Shown: positions 52,162 to 63,432, numbered from the stretch's first letter. The stretch: DNA of 64,000 nucleotides from Serratia liquefaciens (GCF_027594825.1 NZ_CP088930.1:4277019-4341018); one strand, 5' to 3'. A program made the numbers and translations. Notes: generated by a model not told the origin, from the letters alone.

Positions 52162-53148
52162 ATGGTGCCGCAACTCATTGATGCTTATGAGCGCAAGTTC
52201 TATTACTTGCGTTTGTCGATCACCGACGTGTGCAACTTTCGTTGCACCTACTGCTTGCCGGACGGCTACCGCCCGAACGGCAGCCCTAAAACATTCTTGT
52301 CGCTTGATGAGATCCGACGCGTCAGTCGCGCATTTGCCGAACTGGGCACCGAAAAAGTGCGCCTGACCGGCGGAGAGCCTTCTCTGCGCCGCGATTTCAC
52401 CGAGATCATCGCCGCCGTGCGTGAAAACCCGGCCATCCGCCAGCTCGCTGTGACCACCAACGGTTACCGTATGGCGCGCGACGTCGCCGGCTGGCGTGAT
52501 GCCGGCCTGACTGCAGTCAACGTCAGCGTCGACAGCCTGGATCCCCGCCAATTTCATGCCATTACCGGGCAGGACAAGTTCCGCCAGGTGATGGACGGCA
52601 TCGACGCCGCCTTTACCGCCGGTTTCAGCAAGGTGAAGGTCAACGCGGTGCTGATGCGTGACGTGAACCACCAACAGCTCGGCACCTTCCTTAACTGGAT
52701 TAAAGACCGCCCGATTCAGCTGCGCTTTATCGAACTGATGGAAACCGGCGAGGGGGGCGATCTGTTTCGCAAGCACCACGTTTCCGGTGAAGTGATCCGT
52801 TTGCAGCTGGAACAGCAGGGCTGGCAGCGCCAGCCGCGCGGCCGCAGCGACGGTCCGGCGCAGGTGTTCAGCCACCCGGATTATCAGGGCGAAGTGGGCT
52901 TGATCATGCCGTATGAAAAAGACTTCTGTGCCAGCTGCAACCGGCTGCGTGTTTCCGCTATCGGCAATTTGCACCTGTGTCTGTTCGGTGAGCAGGGCAT
53001 TGGCCTGCGCGATCTGCTGACGGATGACCAGCAGCTTGATGAACTGAAGGACCGCATCCAGGGCGGGCTGCTGAGTAAAAAACAGACTCACTTCCTGCAT
53101 CAGGGTAACAGTGGCATAACGCAGAACCTGTCGTTTATCGGCGGATAA
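52162..53148 (+). CDS. moaA: GTP 3',8-cyclase MoaA
   Basis: Radical-SAM enzyme that makes the first intermediate of molybdopterin from GTP. It has 328 residues. The N-terminal cluster motif is CNFRCTYC and the C-terminal cluster cysteines are in [21 protein letters not shown]; it ends with the catalytic GG (LSFIGG). The ATG at 52162 follows GGAAGG. The long open frame upstream is the structured leader, not protein. Confidence 0.96.
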   Translation: MVPQLIDAYERKFYYLRLSITDVCNFRCTYCLPDGYRPNGSPKTFLSLDEIRRVSRAFAELGTEKVRLTGGEPSLRRDFTEIIAAVRENPAIRQLAVTTNGYRMARDVAGWRDAGLTAVNVSVDSLDPRQFHAITGQDKFRQVMDGIDAAFTAGFSKVKVNAVLMRDVNHQQLGTFLNWIKDRPIQLRFIELMETGEGGDLFRKHHVSGEVIRLQLEQQGWQRQPRGRSDGPAQVFSHPDYQGEVGLIMPYEKDFCASCNRLRVSAIGNLHLCLFGEQGIGLRDLLTDDQQLDELKDRIQGGLLSKKQTHFLHQGNSGITQNLSFIGG

Positions 53149-53175
53149 CTTTTTCAAATTGCACGGGAGCAAGCA

Positions 53176-53688
53176 ATGAGTCATGCCAGCAGTGAATTCA
53201 TTCCGGTACAAATTGCTATTTTGACCGTTTCGGACAGCCGTGGCGAAGCGGAAGACACCTCGGGCCAGTACCTGCAAGAAGCGGCGCTTGAAGCCGGACA
53301 CCGGGTAGTGGATCGCGCCATCGTCAAAGACGACAAATATCTGATCCGCGCACGCGTTTCCGCGTGGATCGCAGATGAAAGGGTGCAGGCCGTGCTGATC
53401 ACCGGGGGCACCGGCTTTACCGCCAGAGACTACACCCCGGAAGCGCTGCTGCCGCTGTTCGATCGTGAAGTGGAAGGCTTCGGCGAACTGTTCCGCATGG
53501 TGTCTTATGAAGAGATTGGCACCGCCACTGTCCAGTCGCGAGCGCTGGCCGGTATGGCCAACCAGACGGTGATTTTTGCCATGCCGGGCTCGACCCGCGC
53601 CTGCCGTACCGCCTGGGAACGTATTATTGAAGAGCAGTTGGACGCGCGTCACCGCCCGTGCAATTTTCTGCCACATCTGAAGAAATAA
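53176..53688 (+). CDS. moaB: Molybdenum cofactor protein MoaB
   Basis: A 170-residue MogA/MoaB-fold protein (E. coli 170 aa) thought to adenylylate molybdopterin or to be dispensable. Motifs are [16 protein letters not shown] and [19 protein letters not shown], with [15 protein letters not shown] near the end. It lies 27 bp after moaA. Confidence 0.95.
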   Translation: MSHASSEFIPVQIAILTVSDSRGEAEDTSGQYLQEAALEAGHRVVDRAIVKDDKYLIRARVSAWIADERVQAVLITGGTGFTARDYTPEALLPLFDREVEGFGELFRMVSYEEIGTATVQSRALAGMANQTVIFAMPGSTRACRTAWERIIEEQLDARHRPCNFLPHLKK

Positions 53689-53693
53689 AAATT

Positions 53694-54173
53694 ATGACGC
53701 AGCTAACTCACATTAACGCCGCGGGCGAAGCTCATATGGTCGACGTTTCAGCCAAAGCAGAAACGGTGCGCGAGGCGTGCGCCGAAGCCTTCGTCGAGAT
53801 GCTGCCGGCCACGCTGGCGATGATTATCGATGGCAGCCACCATAAGGGCGACGTGTTCGCCACGGCGCGCATCGCCGGTATCCAGGCCGCGAAGCGCACC
53901 TGGGAGCTGATCCCGCTGTGCCATCCGCTGATGCTGAGCAAGGTCGAAGTGCAGTTGGAGGCACAGCCGGAACACAGCCGGGTGCGGATTGAAACCTGCT
54001 GCCGTCTGACCGGCAAGACCGGTGTTGAAATGGAGGCCTTAACCGCGGCGTCAGTGGCTGCGTTAACCATTTACGACATGTGTAAGGCGGTACAGAAAGA
54101 CATGGTGATCGGCCCGGTGCGCCTCCTGGCGAAAAGCGGCGGCAAATCCGGTGATTTTAAGGTGGAGCTATGA
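53694..54173 (+). CDS. moaC: Cyclic pyranopterin monophosphate synthase MoaC
   Basis: A 159-residue enzyme that converts the MoaA product to cPMP. Conserved blocks are [20 protein letters not shown] and [24 protein letters not shown]. The ATG at 53694 is 5 bp after moaB; it overlaps moaD by 4 nt. An in-frame upstream start would overlap moaB and lacks homology. Confidence 0.96.
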   Translation: MTQLTHINAAGEAHMVDVSAKAETVREACAEAFVEMLPATLAMIIDGSHHKGDVFATARIAGIQAAKRTWELIPLCHPLMLSKVEVQLEAQPEHSRVRIETCCRLTGKTGVEMEALTAASVAALTIYDMCKAVQKDMVIGPVRLLAKSGGKSGDFKVEL

Positions 54174-54415
54174 TTAATATTCTGTTTTTTGCTCAGGTGC
54201 GCGAACTGGTTGGCACCGGCGATTTATCGATGCCGGCAGATTACCCGACGGTTGAAGCGCTACGTAAGGCGCTGTGTGAACGCGGTGACCGTTGGGCGTT
54301 GGCGCTGGAGTCTGGCAAGCTGCTGACCGCGGTGAACCAGTCGCTGGTGGCGGCCGAACATCCGCTGCGTGCCGGCGATGAAGTCGCTTTCTTTCCACCG
54401 GTAACCGGAGGTTAA
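54170..54415 (+). CDS. moaD: Molybdopterin synthase sulfur carrier subunit MoaD
   Basis: An 81-residue ubiquitin-like sulfur carrier with the essential C-terminal Gly-Gly (PVTGG) that becomes thiocarboxylated. It overlaps moaC by 4 nt. A CGGAGG near its end serves as ribosome-binding site for moaE. Confidence 0.95.
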   Translation: MINILFFAQVRELVGTGDLSMPADYPTVEALRKALCERGDRWALALESGKLLTAVNQSLVAAEHPLRAGDEVAFFPPVTGG

Positions 54416-54417
54416 GA

Positions 54418-54885
54418 GTGGAAAATACCCGTATCCGCGTGGGTGAGGCGCCGTTTAGCGTCGGCGACGAATACCAGTGGTTGGCGCAGTGTGACGATGA
54501 TGGCGCCGTGGTCACCTTTACCGGCAAGGTACGCAACCATAATCTGGGCGATAACGTCAGTGCACTGACGCTGGAGCATTACCCTGGCATGACCGAAAAA
54601 GCGCTGGCGGAGATCCTGGACGAAGCCCGTAGCCGTTGGCCCTTGCAGCGCGCGACGGTGATCCACCGCGTGGGCGAACTGTTTCCCGGTGATGAGATTG
54701 TCTTCGTTGGCGTGACCAGTGCGCACCGCAGCATGGCGTTCGAGGCCGCCGAGTTCATCATGGATTACCTGAAAACCCGGGCGCCCTTCTGGAAACGCGA
54801 AGCCGTCGGCCAGGGAGACCGTTGGGTCGATGCGCGCGACAGCGATCGGCAGGCCGCGGAACGCTGGCATAAAACTATTAAGTGA
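54418..54885 (+). CDS. moaE: Molybdopterin synthase catalytic subunit MoaE
   Basis: A 155-residue catalytic subunit that uses MoaD thiocarboxylate to convert cPMP to molybdopterin. Blocks are GAVVTFTGKVRNHNLGDNV, LEHYPGMTEKAL, VFVGVTSAHRS and the active-site lysines in TRAPFWKREA. The GTG start at 54418 is 7 bp after CGGAGG. It is the last gene of moaABCDE. Confidence 0.95.
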   Translation: MENTRIRVGEAPFSVGDEYQWLAQCDDDGAVVTFTGKVRNHNLGDNVSALTLEHYPGMTEKALAEILDEARSRWPLQRATVIHRVGELFPGDEIVFVGVTSAHRSMAFEAAEFIMDYLKTRAPFWKREAVGQGDRWVDARDSDRQAAERWHKTIK

Positions 54886-54889
54886 ACTG

Positions 54890-55095
54890 AATACCCTATG
54901 AATTTTAAGTCGTAACTAGGCGCCCAGCTTACTCATCCCCAGGCGCTTACTAAAGTCAAGTAACTGGGGTGAAAAATCTGCCGGGAGCAGATTTGAACGC
55001 TGCTGGCAGCGGCCCCCAAAAGGGGTGTGGCCCATGGACGGGCCACATAATTGAGTGCAGGTAACAACGCTACGGCTTGAAAGGCGACGGGTATA
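54890..55095. repeat. Long palindromic intergenic element (Serratia/Yersinia-type)
   Basis: Nearly the whole moaE-ybhL gap is occupied by a structured element. It opens with ATACCCTATG and closes with GACGGGTATA; inside are CCCCAG and CTGGGG arms around GCGCTTACTAAAGTCAAGTAA, and GTGGCCC-ATGGAC-GGGCCAC. I recall the same ends and CTGGGGTGA block from dispersed intergenic repeats in Serratia and Yersinia. It codes for nothing that I can support. Confidence 0.6.
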
Positions 55096-55218
55096 AACAG
55101 CGGAAACAAATCAATACCTTTGCCGCTTTGCCATCAGGTTTTATGTGGTACGCTTATAGCAGGCCGAACCCCATAAATGGGGCTCGAAATCTTGTTTCAT
55201 ACGCAAAAGGTAACCGTC

Positions 55219-55929
55219 ATGGACCGATATCCACGCTCTAATGGTTCAATCGTCGAACGTGCCAACAGCGGCATTCAGGCTTATATGGCGCAGGTTTATG
55301 GCTGGATGACCTGCGGTATGCTGTTGACGGCGTTTGTTTCCTGGTACGCGGCCAACACGCCTGCGATCCTTAACTTTATCTTCTCCAGCCAGATCACCTT
55401 CTTTGGCCTGATTATCGCGCAGTTAGGGCTGGTGTTCGTCATTTCCGGCATGGTTAATCGTCTCAGTGGCACGGTCGCCACCTCGCTGTTTATGCTCTAT
55501 TCGGCGCTGACCGGGCTGACGCTTTCCAGCATTTTCATCGCTTACACCTACAGCTCGATCGCCAGCACCTTCGTGGTGACCGCCGGCATGTTCGGTGCGA
55601 TGAGCCTTTATGGCTACACCACCAAGCGTGACCTGAGCGGCTTCGGCAGCATGCTGTTTATGGCGCTGATCGGCATTGTGTTGGCTTCGCTGGTCAATAT
55701 CTGGCTGAAAAGCACGGCGTTGATGTGGGCGATTACCTACATCGGCGTGGTGGTGTTTGTTGGCCTGACGGCGTACGACACCCAGAAACTGAAGGCCATG
55801 GGCGAGCAACTGAACGCCGATGATAAAGACAGCTTCCGCAAATACGCCATTGTCGGCGCGTTGACGCTGTATCTCGATTTCATCAACCTGTTCCTGATGT
55901 TGCTGCGCATTTTCGGCAACCGTCGTTAA
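55219..55929 (+). CDS. ybhL: Bax inhibitor-1-like membrane protein YbhL
   Basis: A 236-residue inner-membrane protein of the BI-1/YccA family with seven hydrophobic segments and the conserved run AGMFGAMSLYGYTTKRDLSG, then GLTAYDTQKLKAMG and the C-terminal YLDFINLFLMLLRIFGNRR. E. coli YbhL has 234 aa; function is unclear (possible ion channel). The ATG at 55219 (MDRYPRSNG) follows AAAAGG. Confidence 0.93.
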   Translation: MDRYPRSNGSIVERANSGIQAYMAQVYGWMTCGMLLTAFVSWYAANTPAILNFIFSSQITFFGLIIAQLGLVFVISGMVNRLSGTVATSLFMLYSALTGLTLSSIFIAYTYSSIASTFVVTAGMFGAMSLYGYTTKRDLSGFGSMLFMALIGIVLASLVNIWLKSTALMWAITYIGVVVFVGLTAYDTQKLKAMGEQLNADDKDSFRKYAIVGALTLYLDFINLFLMLLRIFGNRR

Positions 55930-55947
55930 ACGCGATATACACTGTAG

Positions 55948-55974
55948 GGGCTCAGCATGCTGAGCCCTTTTTTT
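55948..55974 (+). terminator. Terminator of ybhL; GCATGC-core palindrome, copy 3
   Basis: GGGCTCAGCATGCTGAGCCC is a perfect palindrome followed by seven T, 18 bp after ybhL. It shares its core with the elements at 38436 and 48401. Confidence 0.88.
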
Positions 55975-57079
55975 ATGCAATTTTGCGGCGGAACATGGCG
56001 TAAGCGGCGCTGCCGGTGGTGGCGGTAATGGCCAACAGCGGCCACAGGCTGTGCCAGATGATGCTGAAACTGGCGTCTTTCAAATAGATCTGCTTGGTGA
56101 TGTCGGTGAAGTGGCGGATGGGGTTTACCCAGGTAAGGTTTTGCAGCCACACGGGCATATTCTCCACCGGCGAAACATAACCGGAGAGCAGGATGGCCGG
56201 CATCATAAACACGAAGACGCCGATAAACGCCTGTTGCTGGGTGGCGCACAGCGACGAAATCAGCAGGCCGAATCCCACCAGCGACAGCCCGTAAATCAAC
56301 ATGGTGCCGTAGAACAGCAGCAGCGAACCGGCGAACGGGATCTGATAGATAAAGATGCCGATCAGCAACACTATACTGGCCTGGAAGGTGGCGACGATCA
56401 GCGCCGGCACCGCTTTGCCGATAAAAATCTGCCAGGTGGTCAACGGCGACACCAGCAACTGCTCCAGCGTGCCCTGTTCACGCTCGCGCGCGACCGACAA
56501 CGATGTGACAATCAGCACGCCAATGGTGGTGATCATGGCGATCAGCGATGGCACCACGAACCACTTGTAATCCAAATTCGGGTTATACCAGTTGCGCACC
56601 ACCAATTCGCTGTTGTTCGGTTTGGCGCGGCTGCCGATCAGCTCATTTTGGTAATCCTGCACGATTTGTTGCACATAGTTGGCGGCGATCTGCGCGCTGT
56701 TGGAGTTGCGCCCATCGAGCAACAACTGCAGCGGGGCCGTATTGCCGCTGGCAATATCCCGTGAGAACTGGGCCGGGAAACGGATCAGCAGCAGCGCTTT
56801 TTGGTTATCGATAACGCTTTGTATCTCTTGCGGGCTGCGCAGTAGCAGCACGTGGGAGAAGGCCTTGGCCTTGGCAAAACGCTGGGTCAGCTCGACCGAG
56901 GCATGACCGCTGTCTTCGCTGTACACCGCAATGGTGGCATTGGTCACCTCCAGCGTGGCGGCGAAGGGAAACAGCAGCACCTGCAGAATAACCGGCAAAA
57001 TCAGAATGGCGCGGGTCTGCGGGTCGCGCAGCAGCGATTGCATTTCCTTAATGATTAACGTCCAGAGACGGTGAAACAT
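55973..57079 (-). CDS. ybhR: ABC-2 type efflux permease YbhR
   Basis: A 368-residue permease. One N-terminal span (about 22-45) is followed by a periplasmic loop to about 170 and five more spans, with [16 protein letters not shown] marking the ABC-2 fold. With YbhS and YbhF it exports drugs or ions (Na+/Li+, tetracycline have been proposed in E. coli). It lies 11 bp after ybhS. Confidence 0.92.
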   Translation of the reverse strand: MFHRLWTLIIKEMQSLLRDPQTRAILILPVILQVLLFPFAATLEVTNATIAVYSEDSGHASVELTQRFAKAKAFSHVLLLRSPQEIQSVIDNQKALLLIRFPAQFSRDIASGNTAPLQLLLDGRNSNSAQIAANYVQQIVQDYQNELIGSRAKPNNSELVVRNWYNPNLDYKWFVVPSLIAMITTIGVLIVTSLSVAREREQGTLEQLLVSPLTTWQIFIGKAVPALIVATFQASIVLLIGIFIYQIPFAGSLLLFYGTMLIYGLSLVGFGLLISSLCATQQQAFIGVFVFMMPAILLSGYVSPVENMPVWLQNLTWVNPIRHFTDITKQIYLKDASFSIIWHSLWPLLAITATTGSAAYAMFRRKIA

Positions 57080-57090
57080 CTTCTTTCCCC

Positions 57091-58245
57091 TTAATCCAGC
57101 CGCCGCTGGGTTTTCCAGGCCGTCAGGCCGATAAACACCACCGCAGAAGCGATCAGGAACAGCAGGTTAATCATCAACACCGTGCCGACGTTGCCCGCCA
57201 GGAACAGCGTTTGCAACGTGCTGACGAAGTAACGCGCCGGAATGATATAAGTGACGGCGCGTACGATGGCCGGCATGCTGTCGATCTGGAAGATAAAGCC
57301 GGACAGCATAATCGACGGCAGAAAGGCGGCGTTCAGCGCCACCATCGCCGCGTTAAACTGGTTGCGGGTAATGGTGGAAATCAGCAGCCCCATGCCGAGC
57401 GTACTGGCGAGGAACAGGCTGCTGATGACGAACAGAATCAGCAGCGAACCGCGATAGGGCACCCCGAGCACCCACACAGAAACCACCATGCACAGCAGCA
57501 TGGCGATCATGCCAAGGAAGTAATAGGGCACCAGTTTGGACAACAGCAGTTCGGCCCGTGTCACCTGCGTGGAAAGCAGCGCTTCCATGGTGCCGCGCTC
57601 CCATTCGCGGGCGATTACCAACGAGGTGAGGATGGCGCCGATTACCGTCATGATAATGGTGATTGCGCCGGGAATGATGTAATGCCGGCTGATGGCCGCC
57701 GGGTTGAACCAATAGCGCATCTGCACGTCGATCAGGGGTTTTTCTTCGTGCCCGCTGTCGGTGGCGCGCTGTTGTTGCCAGATTTGCCACACGCCCTGGG
57801 TATAGCCCTGAACGAAGTTGGCGGTATTGGGCTCACTGCCGTCGGTAATGATTTGCAAGGGGGCGTTGTCGTGCGGCCGTGCCATGCGTTGGGCAAAATC
57901 ATTGGGGATCACCACCAGCCCGCGAATGCGCCCGGCTTGCATCAGCTGGATCAGCTGCTGGCGATTGTCGCTGATGGTGGGCTCGATGTAAGGCGAACCG
58001 GTAAAAGCGTTAGCCAGATCGCGCGACTCTTCGCTTTGTTGTTCCATCAAAATCCCCAGCCGCAGCTTGCTGGAATCCAGGTTGATGCCGTAGCCGAAAA
58101 TAAACAGCAGCATCAGCGGAATGACGAAGGCGATCAGCCCGCTGCTCGGATCGCGCATAATTTGCCGCGTCTCTTTCAGGCACAGCGCGCGTAGCCGCCG
58201 CCAGGAGAAACCGCTGTCGTCGGCACTGGCCGTTTCGCTATTCAT
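57091..58245 (-). CDS. ybhS: ABC-2 type efflux permease YbhS
   Basis: A 384-residue permease paralogous to YbhR with the same topology and the motif [23 protein letters not shown]. The N-terminal cytoplasmic stretch [22 protein letters not shown] precedes the first span. It overlaps ybhF by 4 nt. Confidence 0.92.
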   Translation of the reverse strand: MNSETASADDSGFSWRRLRALCLKETRQIMRDPSSGLIAFVIPLMLLFIFGYGINLDSSKLRLGILMEQQSEESRDLANAFTGSPYIEPTISDNRQQLIQLMQAGRIRGLVVIPNDFAQRMARPHDNAPLQIITDGSEPNTANFVQGYTQGVWQIWQQQRATDSGHEEKPLIDVQMRYWFNPAAISRHYIIPGAITIIMTVIGAILTSLVIAREWERGTMEALLSTQVTRAELLLSKLVPYYFLGMIAMLLCMVVSVWVLGVPYRGSLLILFVISSLFLASTLGMGLLISTITRNQFNAAMVALNAAFLPSIMLSGFIFQIDSMPAIVRAVTYIIPARYFVSTLQTLFLAGNVGTVLMINLLFLIASAVVFIGLTAWKTQRRLD

Positions 58246-59972
58246 GCTTTTTCCTCCTGATCATAACCCTGCACCAGTTCGATAAACGCTTGCTCCATCG
58301 ACGGATTGGGGTTCTCGCTGCTGGCCACCTGATGCTTGAGATCGTCCGGGGTCCCGGCGGCGATGATTTTTCCGCGATACACCAACCCGATGCGATCGCA
58401 ATATTCCGCCTCGTCCATAAAGTGGGTGGTAACCATGACGGTGACGCCCTTGTCCACCATGCCGTTGATGTGCAGCCAGAATTCACGGCGGGTGAGGGGA
58501 TCGACACCGGAGGTGGGTTCATCGAGAAATAGGATATCCGGCTCGTGCATCAGCGCGCAGGCCAGCGCCAGCCGCTGTTTGAAGCCGAGCGGCAGCGAAT
58601 CTGGCGTCTGGTTGATGATGGGGTCGAAGTTGAAGGCGCTGGACATCTCACTGATTTTTTCGCGCTGCGCTTTGCCGCTCAGGCCGTACACGCCGGAGAA
58701 AAATTTCAGGTTTTGCGCCACCGTCAGGTTGCCGTACAGCGAGAATTTCTGCGCCATATAGCCCAAATGTTGGCGCGCCTTGCCGGAGCTGGTTTTCAGA
58801 TCCATCCCCAGCACCAACGCCTTGCCTTCGGTTGGCACCAACAGCCCGCACATCATTTTGAAAGTGGTGGACTTACCGGCCCCGTTGGGGCCCAGCAGGC
58901 CAAAAATCTCGCCGCGCTGCACTTTAAAATCCACGTGGTCGGTGGCGGCAAAGTCGCCGAATTTCTTCGTCAGTCCCTGCGCTTCGATCACGGTTTCAGT
59001 GCTTTCCCCTGCGACGGTTGGCATGATTTCCGCCAGTGCCGACTTGCTGTTCGGTCCGCCGCCGAGCAGATCGATAAACGCATCTTCAAAGCGCGGTTCC
59101 GCTTCGCTCAGTTCGGCGTCCGGCAGATCCAGCGCCTGCAACACCTGCCGGTGATCTTCGCCTTCTTTCAGGATCAGGCGCAGGTATTTGCCCTGGATCA
59201 CGCCGTCGGTGACCGCAGGCAGGCAGATCGCCCGTTGTAACAGAGCACGGTGGCTGCCGGCAGGCGGCGCGATCAGTACCGTGCGCCCGGCCATGCGCTG
59301 GGTGAGATCTTTAGGTGCGCCGCTGAACAACAGTTCTCCTTCATTGAGCAGCAACACTTCGCGGCACTGTTCCGCTTCGTCCAGATAGGAGGTGCTCCAC
59401 AGGATCAGCATGCCGTCGTTGGCCAGCTCATGCACCATACGCCACAGCTCGCGGCGCGAGATCGGATCGACGCCGACGCCGGGTTCATCCAGCAGCAGCA
59501 CCTGTGGCTGCCCGACCAGCGTGCACGCCAATCCGAGCTTCTGTTTCATGCCGCCCGACAGCTTGCCCGCCAGTCGGGTGGTGAAGCGGGTGAGATCGGT
59601 AAATGTCAGCAGCCGATCGAAAGTCTGTTTACGCAGATCGCCGGTGACGCCGCGCAGATCGGCATACAGCGTCAGGTTCTCCATCACCGTCAGATCTTCG
59701 TACAGGCCAAATTTTTGCGGCATATAGCCGAGGATCGCGTGCAACTGGCGATCCTGAGCGATCGGATCCAGCCCGGCGACGCGCAACCTGCCGCTGCTGG
59801 GCTTGAGCAAACCCGCCAGCATGCGCAGCAGGGTGGTTTTTCCGGCGCCGTCCGGGCCAACCAGTCCGGTCACCGCGCCGCTGGTCAGCCGGGTAGTCAG
59901 GCTGGCGACCGCCGGTTTTTGCAGCGACGGAAAACGTTTCTCCAGCGCTTCCAGCTCAATCACCTGTTCCAT
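58242..59972 (-). CDS. ybhF: Duplicated ABC ATPase YbhF
   Basis: A 576-residue protein with two ATPase domains. Walker A motifs are GPDGAGKTT (about 36) and GPNGAGKST (about 365). The first signature is LSGGMKQKL; the second is degenerate (LPLGFKQRL), as in E. coli. Walker B motifs are [12 protein letters not shown] and [12 protein letters not shown]. The ATG at 59972 ([15 protein letters not shown]) follows GAGGGG. It drives the permease pair encoded downstream. Confidence 0.94.
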   Translation of the reverse strand: MEQVIELEALEKRFPSLQKPAVASLTTRLTSGAVTGLVGPDGAGKTTLLRMLAGLLKPSSGRLRVAGLDPIAQDRQLHAILGYMPQKFGLYEDLTVMENLTLYADLRGVTGDLRKQTFDRLLTFTDLTRFTTRLAGKLSGGMKQKLGLACTLVGQPQVLLLDEPGVGVDPISRRELWRMVHELANDGMLILWSTSYLDEAEQCREVLLLNEGELLFSGAPKDLTQRMAGRTVLIAPPAGSHRALLQRAICLPAVTDGVIQGKYLRLILKEGEDHRQVLQALDLPDAELSEAEPRFEDAFIDLLGGGPNSKSALAEIMPTVAGESTETVIEAQGLTKKFGDFAATDHVDFKVQRGEIFGLLGPNGAGKSTTFKMMCGLLVPTEGKALVLGMDLKTSSGKARQHLGYMAQKFSLYGNLTVAQNLKFFSGVYGLSGKAQREKISEMSSAFNFDPIINQTPDSLPLGFKQRLALACALMHEPDILFLDEPTSGVDPLTRREFWLHINGMVDKGVTVMVTTHFMDEAEYCDRIGLVYRGKIIAAGTPDDLKHQVASSENPNPSMEQAFIELVQGYDQEEKA

Positions 59973-59982
59973 CACCGTCCCC

Positions 59983-60969
59983 TCAAGGTTTGGCAAAGTG
60001 AACGGTAACCGGCATCCCCTGGCGCAGCGCGTCATCGGCATCGGTGACGATCACCCGCAAGCGGTACACCAGATCGGTTCGCAGGTCCGGGGTTTCGACG
60101 CTTTTCGGCGTGAATTCAGCGGTCGGAGACACAAAGCCAATTTTGCCGTGATAGGGCTTGTCAGGCCGGCTGTCGGTATAAATTTCCAGTTCGGTGCCCG
60201 GCGTTGCTTTACCCAGGTTGGCTTCATTCACATAGGCGCGTACCCAGACCGGACGGGTCAGCGACAGGGTAAACACCGTGCCGCCGGCGTTGAGCATGGT
60301 GCCTGGCTCGACGGCCCGCGTCAGCACGGTGCCGGCCGACGGCGAAACCAGGGTGGTGTCGTGTAAATTAAGCTGTGCCTGAGCCAGTGCGGCTTCGCTC
60401 TGCGCCAGATTGGCTTTGGCTTCTTCGATCTCCTGCGGGCGGTTGCCTTTCAGGTATTGCGCCAGCTTGTCCTTTGACGCCTGCAGGTTGGCCTGCGCCT
60501 GATTGCGTGCGGTACGGGCATCTTCCAGCGCATCGGCAGAAGTGGCGTTTTTCGCCCACAGCCCTTGCTGACGTTTCAGGTAGCTGTCGGCGTAGCTGAA
60601 CGCAGACAGACGCTGAGCCATTTCCGAACGTACCTGGGCGATTTCCTCGGTGCGGTAACCAGCCAGCAGCAGCGCCAGTTTGGCTTTGGCGCTGCCGACG
60701 TTGGCCTGTGCCTGCTGCAGGGCGTTGATGTAAGGTGCGTCGTCCAGTTTCCCGAGCAATTGCCCCGGCTGAAGGGCATCGCCTTCATCCACCGTCAGCG
60801 ACGCCAGCCGCCCATCGACGCGGAAGCCCAAATTCACCGTGCGGATATCCACGTTGCCGTACAGCGTCAGCGGTTTGTCCTGCTGCTGCTGGTAATACCA
60901 AACCCCGTAAACGGCCGCGGCGATCAGCACAATAACCGCCACAATAAGGGCACTGCGTTTCTTGTTCAT
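59983..60969 (-). CDS. ybhG: HlyD-type membrane fusion protein YbhG
   Basis: A 328-residue periplasmic adaptor. The N-terminal anchor (about 7-26) is followed by a lipoyl-like half, a long coiled coil (about 80-210, rich in [15 protein letters not shown] heptads) and a beta-barrel domain ([21 protein letters not shown]). It links the YbhFSR pump towards an outer-membrane channel. It lies 18 bp after cecR. Confidence 0.92.
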   Translation of the reverse strand: MNKKRSALIVAVIVLIAAAVYGVWYYQQQQDKPLTLYGNVDIRTVNLGFRVDGRLASLTVDEGDALQPGQLLGKLDDAPYINALQQAQANVGSAKAKLALLLAGYRTEEIAQVRSEMAQRLSAFSYADSYLKRQQGLWAKNATSADALEDARTARNQAQANLQASKDKLAQYLKGNRPQEIEEAKANLAQSEAALAQAQLNLHDTTLVSPSAGTVLTRAVEPGTMLNAGGTVFTLSLTRPVWVRAYVNEANLGKATPGTELEIYTDSRPDKPYHGKIGFVSPTAEFTPKSVETPDLRTDLVYRLRVIVTDADDALRQGMPVTVHFAKP

Positions 60970-60987
60970 AACACTCCCTGCCTGAAT

Positions 60988-61677
60988 TTACGCGCCATAG
61001 CGTTGGCGCAGCCCATTAACCAGAATCTCGATATGTTCAGCCAGCACCTCGCTGATTTGTTCCGCCTCGGCTGCGCCGATCTGCTGCCACCCGGCCTGAC
61101 GGCGAACGGTTTCCCGCGCCACGCGAAACGACAGCACTTCGCCGATCAGCGCGTGGGTATGCAACACAATTTTGGTCGAATGCGCATCCAGGCCGGTGTA
61201 GGCCGCCAGCAGGCGACAAAGCTTGTCATGCAGCGGTGCTACTACCTGCTGGTGGATCAGCGGGTAGGCATCGGTGGGGGAAAGCTGCTCGCGTGACATG
61301 ATTTTGCTCAGGTTCAGCGTCTGCGGTTGCGTCATCAGATCGCTGAACGCCAGCAGGCCGCGTTTCAAGTGGTCGAGGTAGCACTCCGGCGGGCGTTCGG
61401 CGGCCGGCAGCTGCCAGAAAAGGTCTATCTCTTCGGCCAGGGGGCGAAACGCCTGCTGGATAAAATCGGCAATCCACTGCGCAACGGCCAGATACAGGCC
61501 TTCTTTGGAATTGAAGTAGTAGGTGATGGCGGCGATGTTGTGCCCGGCGCGCTGGGCGATATCGCGGGTGGTCGCACCCTGAATGCCATATTCGCCGAAC
61601 ATCTCGATGGCGGCGGCGATCAGCTGCTGTCGCGCCTGCTCACCCCGTGCCCGGCTGGCGGTCTGATTATTTGGCAT
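60988..61677 (-). CDS. cecR: TetR-family regulator CecR (YbiH)
   Basis: A 229-residue TetR-type repressor. The N-terminal helix-turn-helix (GEQARQQLIAAAIEMFGEYGIQGATTRDIAQRAGHNIAAITYYFNSKEGLY) is followed by the DUF1956-type ligand domain (LSKIMSREQLSPTDAYPLIHQQVV). In E. coli CecR controls ybhGFSR and rhlE and affects cefoperazone and chloramphenicol sensitivity. The ATG at 61677 was preferred to the in-frame GTG three codons upstream. It is the first gene of the cecR-ybhGFSR operon. Confidence 0.93.
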   Translation of the reverse strand: MPNNQTASRARGEQARQQLIAAAIEMFGEYGIQGATTRDIAQRAGHNIAAITYYFNSKEGLYLAVAQWIADFIQQAFRPLAEEIDLFWQLPAAERPPECYLDHLKRGLLAFSDLMTQPQTLNLSKIMSREQLSPTDAYPLIHQQVVAPLHDKLCRLLAAYTGLDAHSTKIVLHTHALIGEVLSFRVARETVRRQAGWQQIGAAEAEQISEVLAEHIEILVNGLRQRYGA

Positions 61678-61691
61678 TGACGGCACTCGCT

Positions 61692-61719
61692 AAAGTTAAT
61701 CAATCATATGATTAACTTT
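61692..61719. promoter_or_regulatory. Putative CecR operator between cecR and rhlE
   Basis: Perfect 11-bp inverted arms AAAGTTAATCA / TGATTAACTTT are separated by 6 bp, 15 bp upstream of cecR. Position and symmetry fit autoregulation by the TetR-family CecR. Confidence 0.72.
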
Positions 61720-61843
61720 ATGCCAGCTTGGGTAAAATGCAACCAGTAGGCATCGTTTATTTAAGGTTATTTTTTCGGACTAGGCTGAATTCTCGGCATA
61801 TTGTGCTTTGAGCCAGTAAAATTGCGTTTTCTTGTTCGAGTTC

Positions 61844-61852
61844 TGCTACAAT
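61844..61852 (+). promoter_or_regulatory. Putative extended -10 promoter of rhlE
   Basis: TGCTACAAT is an extended -10 element about 128 bp before rhlE. Candidate -35 hexamers upstream (TTGCGT, TTGTTC) are poorly spaced. The long leader contains GGTGCACTGCAGTTT and AAACTGCACC, which can pair. Confidence 0.45.
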
Positions 61853-61979
61853 CCCCCGCTTGGTGCACTGCAGTTTGTGCCAATCCCTCGTGGTCATGCT
61901 TAATGTCCCGTCTGATAATCCTCCCAGGAAACTGCACCGAACACTGTTAGGTTAGGGGGGATCTGGAGTTTTTCTCTTT

Positions 61980-63341
61980 ATGTCATTTGAAACCCTCGGC
62001 TTAAGTGCTGAAATTCTGCGCGCTGTTGAAGAACAGGGCTATCGCGAACCTACGCCAATTCAGCGCCAGGCTATTCCTGTCGTATTGGAAGGTCGTGACC
62101 TGATGGCCAGCGCCCAGACCGGTACCGGTAAAACCGCTGGCTTTACCCTGCCGCTGTTGCAGCTGCTGAGTAAGCATGACCATCCGGTCAAAGGCCGTCG
62201 TCCGGTACGCGCGTTGATCCTGACGCCAACCCGTGAGCTGGCAGCGCAGATCGGCGAAAACGTCGAAGCCTACAGCAAATACCTGCGCCTGCGTTCGCTG
62301 GTGGTATTTGGCGGTGTGAGCATCAATCCGCAGATGATGAAACTGCGCGGCGGCGTCGATATTCTGGTGGCAACACCGGGTCGCCTGCTGGATCTGGAAC
62401 ACCAACGAGCCGTTGACCTGTCCAAAGTTGAAATTCTGGTGCTGGACGAAGCCGACCGCATGCTGGATATGGGCTTTATCCATGATATCCGTCGCGTGCT
62501 GGCCAAGCTGCCTGCCAAGCGTCAGAACCTGCTGTTCTCTGCGACCTTCTCCGACGATATCAAGGGGCTGGCCAACAAACTGTTGCACAACCCGGCATCG
62601 GTTGAAGTGGCGCGCCGCAATACCGCGTCCGAGCAGATCGAACAAAGCGTGCACTTCGTCGACAAGAAGCGTAAGCGGGAATTGCTGTCCCAGATGATCG
62701 GTGAAGGCGACTGGAAGCAGGTGCTGGTGTTCAACCGCACCAAGCACGGCGCTAACCATCTGGCCGAACAGCTGAACAAAGACGGCATCACGGCCGCTGC
62801 GATCCACGGCAATAAAAGCCAGGGGGCTCGTACCCGTGCGCTGGCCGATTTTAAAGACGGCAAAATTCGCGTCTTGGTTGCTACCGACATCGCGGCACGC
62901 GGTCTGGACATCGACCAGTTGCCACACGTGGTGAACTACGAGCTGCCTAACGTACCGGAAGATTACGTTCACCGTATCGGCCGTACCGGCCGTGCAGAAC
63001 GTACCGGTGAGGCTATCTCGCTGGTGTGCGTGGATGAACACAAGCTGCTGCGCGATATCGAACGCCTGCTCAAGCGTGAAATTCCACGTATCGCATTGCC
63101 AGGCTACGAGCCGGATCCAAGCATCAAGGCGGAGCCGATCATCAATGGCCGTCAGGGTGGTGGACGTGGTGCGCCGCGCGGCAATGGCGGTGGTCAACGC
63201 GCCGGTAACGGCGGCGGCCAGCGCAGTGGCAACGGTGGCCAGCGTGAAAACCGCGGTGGCGGCAGCGCCCGTCCGCAGGGTGATGGCAAACCGCGTTCAG
63301 GCGCGCCTTCGCGTCGTCCGCGCAGCCGTCCTGCCGAGTAA
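61980..63341 (+). CDS. rhlE: DEAD-box ATP-dependent RNA helicase RhlE
   Basis: A 453-residue RNA helicase involved in ribosome assembly and RNA turnover. Motifs are [10 protein letters not shown] (Q), AQTGTGKT (I), PTRELA (Ia), VLDEADRML (II), FSATF (III), [12 protein letters not shown] (V) and [10 protein letters not shown] (VI). The tail (about 393-453) is a basic Gly/Arg/Asn-rich RNA-binding region. It is divergent from cecR. Confidence 0.96.
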   Translation: MSFETLGLSAEILRAVEEQGYREPTPIQRQAIPVVLEGRDLMASAQTGTGKTAGFTLPLLQLLSKHDHPVKGRRPVRALILTPTRELAAQIGENVEAYSKYLRLRSLVVFGGVSINPQMMKLRGGVDILVATPGRLLDLEHQRAVDLSKVEILVLDEADRMLDMGFIHDIRRVLAKLPAKRQNLLFSATFSDDIKGLANKLLHNPASVEVARRNTASEQIEQSVHFVDKKRKRELLSQMIGEGDWKQVLVFNRTKHGANHLAEQLNKDGITAAAIHGNKSQGARTRALADFKDGKIRVLVATDIAARGLDIDQLPHVVNYELPNVPEDYVHRIGRTGRAERTGEAISLVCVDEHKLLRDIERLLKREIPRIALPGYEPDPSIKAEPIINGRQGGGRGAPRGNGGGQRAGNGGGQRSGNGGQRENRGGGSARPQGDGKPRSGAPSRRPRSRPAE

Positions 63342-63357
63342 GCCGACACCTGCTGAT

Positions 63358-63388
63358 AAAAAAGCCACCGTTTACGGTGGCTTTTTTT
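63358..63388. terminator. Bidirectional terminator after rhlE
   Basis: The stem GCCACCG / CGGTGGC with loop TTTA, flanked by an A-tract and seven T, serves rhlE and possibly the convergent HlyD-like gene. Confidence 0.9.
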
Positions 63389-63432
63389 ATGCGAAATCGA
63401 GTAGGGCAGTATAAAACAAACGCGACAAAGGC

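Noticed and set aside
52048..53676. A minus-strand open frame of about 540 codons opposite moaA-moaB
   Set aside because: It lies wholly opposite conserved moaA and moaB and has no family resemblance. Long antisense frames are common in high-GC genes.
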